Of a stretch of DNA of 64,000 nt, positions 57,501 to 64,000 are shown one piece after another. The DNA is taken from assembly GCF_000784735.1 (NCBI RefSeq), contig NZ_JSYG01000020.1, forward strand, positions 31,110 to 95,109, read 5' to 3'. The stretch is from Dickeya undicola. GTDB lineage: Bacteria > Pseudomonadota > Gammaproteobacteria > Enterobacterales > Enterobacteriaceae. Under the pieces are notes generated by a model. The model was not told the DNA's origin, did no database searches, and was given only the letters and a program-made list of their open reading frames with translations. Each line of letters begins with the position of its first letter. Position 1 is the stretch's first letter. The translations under genes were made by a program, and so were the position numbers.

Positions 57501-57668
57501 GGACTGTTGCCGATCATGTGGGGCGGCGGCACGGGTTCGGAAATCATGCAACGTATCGCCGCGCCGATGGTAGGCGGCATGGTCAGCGCACCACTGCTGT
57601 CGATGCTGGTGATTCCAGCGCTGTTTTTGTTGCTTCATCGTAATACGGTGGAGAAACACACAAGCTGA
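54531..57668 (+). CDS. cusA: CusA-like heavy-metal RND efflux transporter
   Basis: Proton-driven inner membrane pump of the HME-RND family exporting Cu(I)/Ag(I) with CusB and CusC. The 1045 residues match the family (CusA 1047). Twelve membrane helices and two large periplasmic loops are seen. Signatures include [20 protein letters not shown] near the start, [19 protein letters not shown] in helix 4 with the proton-relay Asp/Glu, [20 protein letters not shown], and [20 protein letters not shown] near the end. Methionine-containing segments TMMETTI and DMLATG lie where CusA has its metal-path methionines. Specificity for monovalent metals is inferred from the CusF and CusB partners. Confidence 0.93.
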   Translation: MIAAVIRWSIKNRFLVLIASLLMAGWGVISLQKTPLDALPDLSDVQVIIRVSYPGKAPQVVENQVTYPLTTTMLSVPGAKTVRGFSMFGDAYVYVLFEDGTDPYWARSRVLEYLSQVQSTLPAEAKASLGPDATGVGWIYEYALVDRSGRHSLADLRAIQDWLLKYELKTVPNVAEVASIGGMVRQYQVVLNPERLRALNVTHQQVIDALRAANQESGGSVIELGEAEYMVRTSGYLLKTEDFLNVPVSRRDGIPVLLQDVATLRQGPEMRRGIAELNGEGEVAGGVVVMRSGKNALETLRAVHTRLQQIRQSLPAGVEIVTTYDRSPLIERAITTLSHKLLEEFVVVALVCSLFLFHFRSSLVAIISLPLGILGAFIIMRHQGINANIMSLGGIAIAIGAMVDAAIVMIENMHKVVEQWRHQHPGHEPDNATWWQLATQAATEVGPALFCSLLIITLSFIPVFSLEAQEGRMFSPLAFTKTYAMAVSAGLGITLVPVLMGYFVRGRIPDEQTNPLNRWLIALYQPVLRQVLRFPKTTLAVSLALLALTLFPLARLGSEFMPPLDEGDLLYMPSTLPGISPREAARLLQQTDRLIKTVPEVDSVFGKAGRADSATDPAPLTMMETTIRLKPREQWRPGMTMDKLIAELDQTVSIPGIANVWVPPIRNRLDMLATGIKSPVGIKVNGDNLHDIEQVAAQIEQVVKRVPGVTSALAERLAGGRYIDIDIDRVRAARYGVSVQELQSMVATLIGGENIGETLEGRQRYPINVRYPREIRDSVDAVKNLPVVTKGGARLTLAELANVRVSEGPPMLKSENGRLSDWIYVDLRGRDLKSAVEDMQRQVAQQVTLPQGVSVSWSGQFEYLERATETMKLVVPFTLLIIFILLYVTFGQIKDALLIMGTLPFALIGGVWLLYLLGYNLSVASAVGFIALAGVAAEFGVIMLLYLNHAVEKHRQPGQPLTDEQLTSAIREGAVLRVRPKMMTVATIMAGLLPIMWGGGTGSEIMQRIAAPMVGGMVSAPLLSMLVIPALFLLLHRNTVEKHTS

Positions 57669-57736
57669 AACGATAAAGCCGCCTGTTTTTTAGCCATTGT
57701 GACGGCATATAAATCAGGCGGCCTGACGACTAGCGA

Positions 57737-57779
57737 TTGCCGATAACCGCTCTCCGGCCCTATAATGAGAGCAGTTATC
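57737..57779 (+). promoter_or_regulatory. gpmA promoter inside a 13-bp inverted repeat
   Basis: A perfect -10 (TATAAT, 57761-57766) with TTGCCG 18 bases upstream makes a good sigma-70 promoter. The arms GATAACCGCTCTC (57742-57754) and GAGAGCAGTTATC (57767-57779) form an inverted repeat with one mismatch that encloses the -10, so the transcript or an operator protein could control it. The regulator is unknown. Confidence 0.6.
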
Positions 57780-57810
57780 ATAGAAATCTTAGTATATGAA
57801 GGAGTTAAGC

Positions 57811-58563
57811 ATGGCTGTAACTAAGCTGGTACTGGTGCGACATGGTGAGAGCCAGTGGAACAACGAAAACCGCTTCACCGGCTGGATGGACGTTGAACTG
57901 TCCGAGAAAGGCGTCAACGAAGCCAAACAGGCAGGTAAATTGCTGAAAGAAGAAGGTTTCAGCTTTGATTTTGCCTACACCTCTGTGCTGAAACGTGCCA
58001 TTCACACCCTGTGGAACGTGCTGGACGAGCTGGATCAAGCCTGGCTGCCGGTGGAAAAATGCTGGAAACTGAACGAGCGTCACTACGGTGCGCTGCAGGG
58101 CCTGAACAAAGCGGAAACCGCCGAAAAATACGGTGACGACCAGGTGAAACTGTGGCGTCGCGGCTTCGCGGTCACCCCGCCGGAACTGACCCGTGAAGAC
58201 GAGCGTTTCCCAGGCCACGATCCGCGCTACGCGTCGCTGAGCGATAAAGAGCTGCCGCTGACCGAAAGTCTGGCACTGACTATCGAACGTGTAGTGCCGT
58301 ACTGGAACGAAAGCATTCTGCCGCGCCTGAAAACAGGTGAGCGCGTCATCATCGCCGCTCACGGCAACTCACTGCGCGCGCTGGTGAAATACCTGGATAA
58401 CATGAGCGAAGAAGAGATTCTGGAACTGAATATCCCGACGGCAGTTCCGCTGGTCTACGAATTCGACGAAAACTTCAAACCGATCAAACGCTACTATCTG
58501 GGCAACGCTGACGAGATCGCGGCCAAGGCAGCGGCGGTAGCTAACCAGGGTAAAGCGAAGTAA
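57811..58563 (+). CDS. gpmA: 2,3-bisphosphoglycerate-dependent phosphoglycerate mutase
   Basis: Glycolytic enzyme interconverting 3- and 2-phosphoglycerate. The 250 residues equal E. coli GpmA. The phosphohistidine motif [18 protein letters not shown] has His11; the other catalytic parts are [14 protein letters not shown] near residue 88 and [16 protein letters not shown] near 183. AAGGAG lies seven bases before the ATG at 57811. The codon use is that of a highly expressed gene (CTG, AAC, GAA dominate). A terminator shared with aroG follows. Confidence 0.98.
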   Translation: MAVTKLVLVRHGESQWNNENRFTGWMDVELSEKGVNEAKQAGKLLKEEGFSFDFAYTSVLKRAIHTLWNVLDELDQAWLPVEKCWKLNERHYGALQGLNKAETAEKYGDDQVKLWRRGFAVTPPELTREDERFPGHDPRYASLSDKELPLTESLALTIERVVPYWNESILPRLKTGERVIIAAHGNSLRALVKYLDNMSEEEILELNIPTAVPLVYEFDENFKPIKRYYLGNADEIAAKAAAVANQGKAK

Positions 58564-58591
58564 TTCGTTTTATACACCCAGTGTAAAAAAG

Positions 58592-58619
58592 AAAAACCCG
58601 GTTCAAACCGGGTTTTTTT
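58592..58619. terminator. Bidirectional terminator between gpmA and aroG
   Basis: AAAACCCGGTT-CA-AACCGGGTTTTTTT: a GC-rich stem with an A-run on the left and a T-run on the right, so it can end gpmA on the plus strand and aroG on the minus strand. Confidence 0.9.
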
Positions 58620-58637
58620 ATGCGAACAACAGGGCTA

Positions 58638-59690
58638 TCAACCGCGACGCTGACGCACCGCCGCCGCCAATTGACGCAGCAGGCTGTCGGTATCATCCCA
58701 GCCGATACAAGCATCGGTGACGCTCTTGCCGTATACCAGCGGTTCACCGCTCTCCAGATTCTGGTTGCCTTCAACCAGATGGCTTTCCACCATCACGCCC
58801 ATGATCGCCTGCTCGCCGCCACCAATCTGACGGCATACGTCTTCACATACGTCCATCTGCTTTTTGAACTGCTTGCAGCTGTTGGCATGGCTGAAGTCGA
58901 TCATCACCTGCGTCGGCAGACCGGCTTTTTCCAGACCGGCTTTCACCGCCTGCACATGTTCCGCGCTGTAGTTCGGCTCTTTGCCGCCACGCAGAATGAT
59001 ATGGCAGTCGTGGTTGCCGCTGGTATTCACGATCGCCGAATGGCCCCACTTGGTCACCGACAGGAAGCAGTGCGGCGCGCGGGCGGCATTGATGGCATCA
59101 ATCGCGACCTTGATGGTGCCGTCAGTGCCGTTCTTGAAACCGACCGGACAGGACAGACCGGACGCCAGCTCGCGGTGTACCTGAGATTCAGTAGTGCGTG
59201 CGCCGATAGCGCCCCAGCTCATCAAATCCGCCACGTATTGCGGCGAGATCATATCCAGGAACTCACCCGCCGCTGGCAAACCGGTATCGTTGATTTCCAG
59301 CAACAGCTGACGCGCAATGCGCAGGCCATCGTTAATCTGGAAACTGTTATCCATGTGCGGATCGTTGATCAGCCCTTTCCAGCCTACCGTGGTGCGCGGT
59401 TTCTCAAAATAGACGCGCATCACCACTTCCAGATCGTCACGCAATTCTTCGCGTAACGTCAACAGGCGCGCGGCGTACTCTTTGGCCGCTTTCGGGTCAT
59501 GGATGGAACACGGGCCAATCACCACCAGCAGGCGGTCGTCATTGCCTTTCAGGATCTTGTGAATGGCGCTGCGGGCATTAAATACTGTCTGTGCTGCACG
59601 TTCGGTGGCCGGAAATTTTTCCAGCAGCGCAACGGGGGGGAGCAACTCTTTAATTTCTTTAATTCTCAAATCGTCATTCTGGTAATTCAT
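58638..59690 (-). CDS. aroG: 3-deoxy-7-phosphoheptulonate synthase, phenylalanine-sensitive type
   Basis: First enzyme of the shikimate pathway, joining phosphoenolpyruvate and erythrose 4-phosphate. The 350 residues and sequence follow E. coli AroG closely: MNYQNDDLRIKEIKELLPPV at the start, VVIGPCSIHDPKAAKEYA near residue 60, GWKGLINDPHMDNSFQINDG near 105, GARTTESQVHRELASGL near 178, and IMVESHLVEGNQ-like VMVESHLVEGNQNLESG near 300. Feedback by phenylalanine is inferred from orthology and position. I saw no TyrR box upstream. The longer frame to 59714 adds eight residues without similarity. Confidence 0.96.
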   Translation of the reverse strand: MNYQNDDLRIKEIKELLPPVALLEKFPATERAAQTVFNARSAIHKILKGNDDRLLVVIGPCSIHDPKAAKEYAARLLTLREELRDDLEVVMRVYFEKPRTTVGWKGLINDPHMDNSFQINDGLRIARQLLLEINDTGLPAAGEFLDMISPQYVADLMSWGAIGARTTESQVHRELASGLSCPVGFKNGTDGTIKVAIDAINAARAPHCFLSVTKWGHSAIVNTSGNHDCHIILRGGKEPNYSAEHVQAVKAGLEKAGLPTQVMIDFSHANSCKQFKKQMDVCEDVCRQIGGGEQAIMGVMVESHLVEGNQNLESGEPLVYGKSVTDACIGWDDTDSLLRQLAAAVRQRRG

Positions 59691-59962
59691 AATGGGTCCA
59701 TGTCTCCGCAGCAACAGACGTTCATCCCCTGTCTGCCCGGAGTAAAAAACGAAAAAATAAAAACGTCGTCGTTCATATTGCAGGCTGGCTATTATAAGTC
59801 AAGCGGCTAAAAAATGGCGCAAAAATACCCATCTGTTTTCACTGCTGCAGTCATCGGCTCTGGAAGCGGTTCGGTCATGCTGACCACAGGCATTAGCGGG
59901 TGGTCCTTCGACGGGACAAAACGGCGTTATGCCGCCTTAATCAACCTAAAACAGGATATGCC

Positions 59963-60898
59963 ATGGCTCATTCACACCCGACCAACCAGGCCGAACATGA
60001 CAGTATGAAACGCCTGAAACTGGCCTTCGTCATTACCGCCACGTTCATGCTGGCCGAAGTGGTCGGCGGGCTGCTGTCCGGATCGCTGGCGTTGCTGGCG
60101 GATGCGGGCCACATGTTAACCGACGCAGTGGCGTTACTGGTGGCGCTGTTGGCCGTCCGTTTCGCCCAGCGAAAACCGACAGTCCGACACACATTCGGCT
60201 ATTTGCGCCTGACCACCCTGGCCGCATTCGTTAACGCCATAGCCCTGCTGGCGATTACCGGGTTCATCGTCTGGGAAGCCATCCAGCGTTTCTATGCCCC
60301 ACAGCCTATCGCCAGCACGCCGATGCTGTTGATTGCCGTCGGCGGCTTGATAGCCAACTTGGTGGCGCTGTGGCTGTTACATCGCGGCAGTGGTGAAAAG
60401 AATATCAATGTGCGAGCGGCGGCACTGCATGTCATGGGCGACCTGCTGGGTTCGGTAGGCGCTATCGGCGCGGCACTGATTATCATGTTTACCGGCTGGA
60501 CCCCGATTGACCCAATCCTGTCGGTACTGGTATCGGTACTGGTGCTGCGTAGCGCCTGGCGGCTGATGAAAGAGAGCGTGCACGAATTGCTGGAGGGCAC
60601 ACCAACCCGCATCGATGTCGACCAACTGAAAAGAAAGCTGACCGCAGACGTCCCGGAGATTCGCGACGTACACCATGTCCACTTATGGCAGGTAGGCGAA
60701 AAGCCGTTGATGACGCTGCATGTTCAGGTTATTCCGCCACATGACCACGATGCGTTATTACAGCGTATCCAACACTATCTGCTGGATCATTACCAAATTG
60801 CTCACACCACGGTCCAGATTGAGTATCAACCGTGCGACGACGACCACTGCGATATCCAGTATCAGGCTGGCGCTCAGCCGCACAGCCATTCGCATTAA
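59963..60898 (+). CDS. zitB: Zinc transporter ZitB, cation diffusion facilitator
   Basis: Inner membrane zinc/proton antiporter of 311 residues. Six helices contain the metal site residues in [16 protein letters not shown] near residue 45 (His and Asp) and [18 protein letters not shown] near 155. The cytoplasmic C-terminal domain has [20 protein letters not shown]. The C-terminus is histidine-rich ([20 protein letters not shown]). The start at 59963 ([20 protein letters not shown]) gives the usual N-terminus; a longer frame adds 21 residues. E. coli has ybgS between this gene and aroG; it is missing here. Confidence 0.94.
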   Translation: MAHSHPTNQAEHDSMKRLKLAFVITATFMLAEVVGGLLSGSLALLADAGHMLTDAVALLVALLAVRFAQRKPTVRHTFGYLRLTTLAAFVNAIALLAITGFIVWEAIQRFYAPQPIASTPMLLIAVGGLIANLVALWLLHRGSGEKNINVRAAALHVMGDLLGSVGAIGAALIIMFTGWTPIDPILSVLVSVLVLRSAWRLMKESVHELLEGTPTRIDVDQLKRKLTADVPEIRDVHHVHLWQVGEKPLMTLHVQVIPPHDHDALLQRIQHYLLDHYQIAHTTVQIEYQPCDDDHCDIQYQAGAQPHSHSH

Positions 60899-60907
60899 TC
60901 ACGCTGA

Positions 60908-60940
60908 TTCGCGCCCTCCCGCTCGTCAGGACAGCGCGAA
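60908..60940. terminator. Hairpin between zitB and pnuC
   Basis: TTCGCGC (60908-60914) pairs with GCGCGAA (60934-60940) between two convergent genes. The 19-base loop is long and no T-run follows, so this is tentative. Confidence 0.35.
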
Positions 60941-60949
60941 CCGACGTTC

Positions 60950-61675
60950 TTATCGCGCTTGCACCAGCGGCCGCGAGTGATTATCCCTCGCGCCTTTTAT
61001 CCACAGCCAGGAGCCGTTAAGGGCGATCAGCGTCAGCACCACATACTGTAACGACATGGCATAGACGCCCTGATAAGCGAAAATCACCACGCTGATGACA
61101 TCGATCACCACCCACAGCAACCAGTTCTCCACATATTTACGGGTCATCAGCAGCATCGCCGCCACCGACAGTACCGTCATGGTCGAATCCCAGAATGGGA
61201 AAGCATCCGGCTGCAATGTCGGCATCGTCACATCCAAACCGACAGCCTGCATCAGCATCACGGCAATTCGGCTCAGCAAAGCAAAAAACGAATCGATATA
61301 GCGCGACATCAACACAATGGCAATCACGCAACCCGCGCCCCACCACAGCGCTTGCCGACGTGATAGCCAACGGATCCGTAATTCCGCCTCTCGCTCGTTG
61401 GTGGTGCGGCTCCAGGCGTACCAGCCATATACATTGGCTGCAATAAAGAAAATCTGCAGTAACAGGCTGGCATACAGCTGTATCTGGAAGAATATCAGCG
61501 CAAACAGCGACACATTGACCAGGCCAAACAGATAGTTGGTGGTTTTCTCCAGACTGGCCAGCCAAATGCACATCAACCCCGATAACGTCCCCAACGCCTC
61601 AACCCAGGATAGGTCATACCCGTTATCCCCTAACGGGATGTGAACCAGAATATTACTGGTACTAAAAAAATCCAT
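60950..61675 (-). CDS. pnuC: Nicotinamide riboside transporter
   Basis: Inner membrane facilitator for nicotinamide riboside, 241 residues (E. coli 239), with about seven helices. The family segment is FFIAANVYGWYAWSRTTNER near residue 80; later helices are WLLWVVIDVISVVIFAYQGV and YAMSLQYVVLTLIALNGSWL, the usual PnuC ending. The gene starts 21 bases after nadA, so the pair is one operon under the NadR box at 62797-62814. Confidence 0.95.
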   Translation of the reverse strand: MDFFSTSNILVHIPLGDNGYDLSWVEALGTLSGLMCIWLASLEKTTNYLFGLVNVSLFALIFFQIQLYASLLLQIFFIAANVYGWYAWSRTTNEREAELRIRWLSRRQALWWGAGCVIAIVLMSRYIDSFFALLSRIAVMLMQAVGLDVTMPTLQPDAFPFWDSTMTVLSVAAMLLMTRKYVENWLLWVVIDVISVVIFAYQGVYAMSLQYVVLTLIALNGSWLWIKGARDNHSRPLVQAR

Positions 61676-61696
61676 TTTTGCTCCTGAATGAATTAA

Positions 61697-62743
61697 CTAT
61701 GATCTAAGCGTCGCAGCGAAATCCAGCATCCGATTAAGCGGCATCAGCGCACGCTCACGAACACCAGCATCCACCTCAATGGCATGATGGCGCGTATCCT
61801 GCTGCTCCAGCGCTGAGGCAATCGCCTGCAGCCCGTTCATCGCCATCCACGGGCAGTGCGCACAGCTACGGCAAGTCGCCCCTTCCCCTGCAGTCGGTGC
61901 CTCCAGCAGCACTTTATCCGGGCAGGCTTGCTGCATTTTGTAGAAGATACCGCGATCGGTCGCCACAATGAGCTCCCGGTGCGGAAGCTGTCTCGCCGCC
62001 TGAATTAACTGGCTGGTCGACCCCACCGCATCCGCCATCGCCACGATGCTTTGAGGCGACTCAGGGTGAACCAGCACCGCCGCCTGCGGGTACAGCGCTT
62101 TCATTCGTTTCAGCGCCTGGGTCTTGAATTCGTCATGCACGATGCAAGCTCCCTGCCAGCACAGCACATCGGCACCAGTCTGTTTCTGCACGTAATGCCC
62201 GAGATGCCGATCCGGTGCCCAGAGAATCTTCTCTCCCAGGCTATCCAGATGTTCGATCAACTCCACTGCGATACTGGACGTCACCACCCAGTCCGCCCGC
62301 GCTTTAACCGCCGCTGACGTGTTGGCATACACCACCACGGTGCGATCCGGATGGCTGTCACAAAACGCGCTAAACGCGTCCACCGGGCAACCCAAGTCCA
62401 GCGAGCACTCGGCTTCCAGCGTCGGCATCAGTACAGTTTTTTCCGGGCTCAATATCTTTGCCGTTTCTCCCATAAACCTGACACCAGCGACGATCAACGT
62501 GCTGGCGGAATGGGTACGGCCAAAACGCGCCATTTCCAGTGAGTCTGCCACGCAGCCCCCCGTTTCTTCAGCAAGCGCCTGAATCTCCGGGTCAGTGTAA
62601 TAGTGCGCCACCAGCACCGCATTGCGCGCTTTCAGCAGGCTTTTAATGCGGTGACGGAACTGTTGCTTTTCCTCTTCAGACAGCCGCCTGGGCTTTGCAG
62701 GAAAAGGGTAATCGATAACAGGTAATTCAGGAAACTGGCTCAT
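61697..62743 (-). CDS. nadA: Quinolinate synthase
   Basis: Makes quinolinate from iminoaspartate and dihydroxyacetone phosphate in NAD synthesis, using a [4Fe-4S] cluster. The 348 residues follow E. coli NadA (347). Cluster cysteines are expected in [13 protein letters not shown] near residue 113, [12 protein letters not shown] near 200, and [15 protein letters not shown] near 295. The start is one of two adjacent ATGs (62746 or 62743); GGA lies five and eight bases upstream of them, and 62743 is taken for spacing. A longer frame to 62779 is unlikely. Confidence 0.96.
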   Translation of the reverse strand: MSQFPELPVIDYPFPAKPRRLSEEEKQQFRHRIKSLLKARNAVLVAHYYTDPEIQALAEETGGCVADSLEMARFGRTHSASTLIVAGVRFMGETAKILSPEKTVLMPTLEAECSLDLGCPVDAFSAFCDSHPDRTVVVYANTSAAVKARADWVVTSSIAVELIEHLDSLGEKILWAPDRHLGHYVQKQTGADVLCWQGACIVHDEFKTQALKRMKALYPQAAVLVHPESPQSIVAMADAVGSTSQLIQAARQLPHRELIVATDRGIFYKMQQACPDKVLLEAPTAGEGATCRSCAHCPWMAMNGLQAIASALEQQDTRHHAIEVDAGVRERALMPLNRMLDFAATLRS

Positions 62744-62796
62744 CATGGAATTCCGTGCGGTTGCAGGCGTGAAGATCATGTCATCACCGGATGATT

Positions 62797-62814
62797 TGTT
62801 TTATATACTAAACA
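62797..62814 (-). promoter_or_regulatory. NadR box upstream of nadA
   Basis: TGTTTT-ATATAC-TAAACA matches the NadR consensus TGTTTA-N6-TAAACA with one change. It lies 53 bases before the nadA start, in the promoter region. In Salmonella and E. coli NadR represses nadA-pnuC when NAD is ample (established). Confidence 0.82.
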
Positions 62815-62944
62815 AGATATCGTAATGATGTCATGAAATCTGCTTTTTATTTAGTTTTAAATTTCAGAAATGCCAGACGTGTTTAATTTATTAAAAACAT
62901 ACCGCGGGATACCAGACGGCCTGAGCAGGCCGCCCGTGAGACAA

Positions 62945-63664
62945 TCAGGGAAACAGGCGATGCCAGTAAAGGGAGAAAGGAATAATCAGCACTAACGCCG
63001 GTAGGAAGTTAACCACTGCGAAAGTTTTAATCTGGGCGATGCGCAATCCGACAGCCATCATCACAATGCCGCCACAGGCCGCAAAATCCCCCATGGTGAT
63101 GTCATTCATGAACGGCATGATGAGCCTGGCGGAGAAAAACAACAGCGTTTGCACCAGGAATTGCGGGACGGCAATCGACATCACCGCAACGCCCAATGTG
63201 ATGGCAAAAATCAGCGCCGTGAAAATGTCGAGCGCTGACTTGATGATTAGCAACTGATAGTCGCCAGTCAGCCCTTCGGTCATCGCGCCCACCACACCGG
63301 TGCCACTGGCACAGAACAACACAATCAGCGCGGTAAAGTTCTGGGTATACACATCCTGCGGTAATTTGTGCTCGGGCGGTGGCACAACCCGACTCAGCAA
63401 GCGTTCAATCAGTATCGCCCCTTTCTGAACGCCAGCTTCAAGACGCAGCAACTCGCCGATCCCTACCCCTAAAATAATCGCCAGCGCAACCGCAGGGAGC
63501 TGGTGAACTTTCACCACCAACGTTATCCCCATCGCGATCGACACCATCGCGAACGCCGGAGGTAAACCATCACGCATACGTTGGGGAATAAAGCGGTGTA
63601 ACGCCACGCCCAATGCGCCGCCAATCAGAATAGCGGCACCATTGATAACCGGACCAATCATCAT
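62945..63664 (-). CDS. DUF554 family inner membrane protein, YqgA-like
   Basis: A hydrophobic protein of 239 residues with about seven helices. It resembles E. coli YqgA (235 residues): IGPVINGAAILIGGALGVAL at the start, NFTALIVLFCASGTGVVGAM near residue 110, LLIIKSALDIFTALIFAITL near 135, and GGIVMMAVGLRIAQIKTFAV near 200. The function is unknown; a transport role has been proposed for the family. The ATG at 63664 has AAGAG seven bases upstream. A TTG one codon before and an ATG one codon after are alternatives. In E. coli yqgA is elsewhere, so its place next to nadA is different here. Confidence 0.82.
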   Translation of the reverse strand: MMIGPVINGAAILIGGALGVALHRFIPQRMRDGLPPAFAMVSIAMGITLVVKVHQLPAVALAIILGVGIGELLRLEAGVQKGAILIERLLSRVVPPPEHKLPQDVYTQNFTALIVLFCASGTGVVGAMTEGLTGDYQLLIIKSALDIFTALIFAITLGVAVMSIAVPQFLVQTLLFFSARLIMPFMNDITMGDFAACGGIVMMAVGLRIAQIKTFAVVNFLPALVLIIPFSLYWHRLFP

Positions 63665-64000
63665 CAATATCTCTTAGGTTCAGCCTTCGACTTGCCAAAT
63701 CACGAAGGTATATAACCACCAGTCAAAAAAAGAAGCCCTTACTATACGCCAAATGCGGCAGTGTGATTAAACCGGTCTAAAGCAAAAAGAGATATAACAA
63801 AACCTACATGAAGAGAGGGGGCTCGGCTCGAACCTGAACGCAGCTTCTCACCTGCACGACTGTGCGATATTGAAACAACAATGAGCAAATTAAAGAGGAG
63901 TGATTTATTTAGCGGTGGTGGGTCGTGCAGGATGACTCGGCCTGCGGCCTCGCCCTTCGGGCCAGCGCGATGCGCTGTTGTCTCGCTTCGCTCGGCTCGA
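63665..64000. other. Right-edge spacer, flank of a tRNA cluster
   Basis: No protein gene is seen. The ten-base sequence CTCGGCTCGA occurs at 63822-63831 and again as the last ten bases (63991-64000). Three small GC-rich palindromes with three-base loops stand in a row: GGCC-TGC-GGCC (63939), GCCC-TTC-GGGC (63952) and GCGC-GAT-GCGC (63965). On the minus strand these lie directly before a copy of the tRNA-Lys 3' end. E. coli has lysine and valine tRNA genes beside nadA, so a tRNA cluster probably lies just to the right. Confidence 0.55.
63916..63933 (-). repeat. 18-base copy of the tRNA-Lys 3' end
   Basis: On the minus strand ATCCTGCACGACCCACCA equals the last 18 bases of enterobacterial tRNA-Lys including CCA. 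The bases before it do not continue into a T-arm, so this is not a whole tRNA. It may be a duplication left in a tRNA transcript, or an old integration end (attachment-site-like). Confidence 0.65.

Noticed and set aside
57678..57722. Inverted repeat GCCGCCTG / CAGGCGGC after cusA
   Set aside because: The loop is 29 bases and the T-run is inside it, so it is not a standard terminator. Left unassigned.
59691..59830. TyrR box before aroG
   Set aside because: E. coli aroG is TyrR-controlled, but no TGTAAA-N6-TTTACA-like sequence could be found here.
1..64000. CRISPR array, insertion sequence, prophage or rRNA
   Set aside because: No regular repeat-spacer series, transposase frame, phage gene or rRNA segment was seen anywhere in the window.

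Overview
The window looks like chromosome of a soft-rot enterobacterium, most likely Dickeya or a close relative (Pectobacteriaceae). Most proteins are near-full-length orthologues of Escherichia coli proteins in E. coli-like order. They are interrupted by accessory genes (a VirK-family protein, a periplasmic binding protein with an LVIVD-repeat partner, a copper RND efflux operon) and by an exopolysaccharide (EPS) cluster unlike colanic acid. The assignment is inference from gene content; no marker gene here fixes the species. Region 1 (about 1-26,000, almost all minus strand) is a Wzx/Wzy-type group 1 EPS locus. Read in its own direction it runs: a long AT-rich leader with a JUMPstart/ops element for RfaH, a small open frame, wza-wzb-wzc export and kinase/phosphatase genes, three family-4 glycosyltransferases (two are tandem paralogues), a family-2 glycosyltransferase, a WcaJ-like initiating transferase, rfbB-rfbA-rfbC-rfbD (dTDP-L-rhamnose), a family-2 glycosyltransferase, a Wzx flippase, another family-2 glycosyltransferase, cpsB-cpsG (GDP-mannose), a UDP-glucuronate/galacturonate epimerase, ugd, galF and finally gnd. 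One initiating transferase plus six glycosyltransferases would fit a seven-sugar repeat containing glucose, rhamnose, mannose and glucuronate. No Wzy polymerase gene is visible. Region 2 (26,600-35,260) is conserved core sequence as in E. coli near 46-47 min: yegH (+), asmA, dcd, udk and apbC/mrp (-), metG (+). Region 3 (35,260-38,640) is an accessory patch: a secreted VirK-family protein behind a repeated CGTGAT-type motif, then a two-gene unit of a periplasmic sugar-binding-like protein without its own transporter and a cytoplasmic LVIVD-repeat protein. Region 4 (38,640-63,670) follows E. coli near 17 min: pgl, ybhA, modCBA, acrZ, modE, modF, galETKM, gpmA, aroG, zitB, pnuC, nadA. It differs by a five-gene copper/silver efflux operon (exported Cys/His protein, CusF, CusC, a CusB with a fused CusF domain, CusA) inserted between galM and gpmA, by the absence of ybgS, and by a DUF554 membrane protein after nadA. 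Several control sites are readable: a ModE operator before modA, GalR/GalS-type operators upstream of and inside galE with a gal P1-like promoter and a degenerate CRP site, a NadR box before nadA, and a palindromic promoter before gpmA. The right edge (63,670-64,000) carries an 18-base copy of the 3' end of tRNA-Lys and a string of short GC-rich hairpins, so a tRNA cluster probably starts just outside the window.
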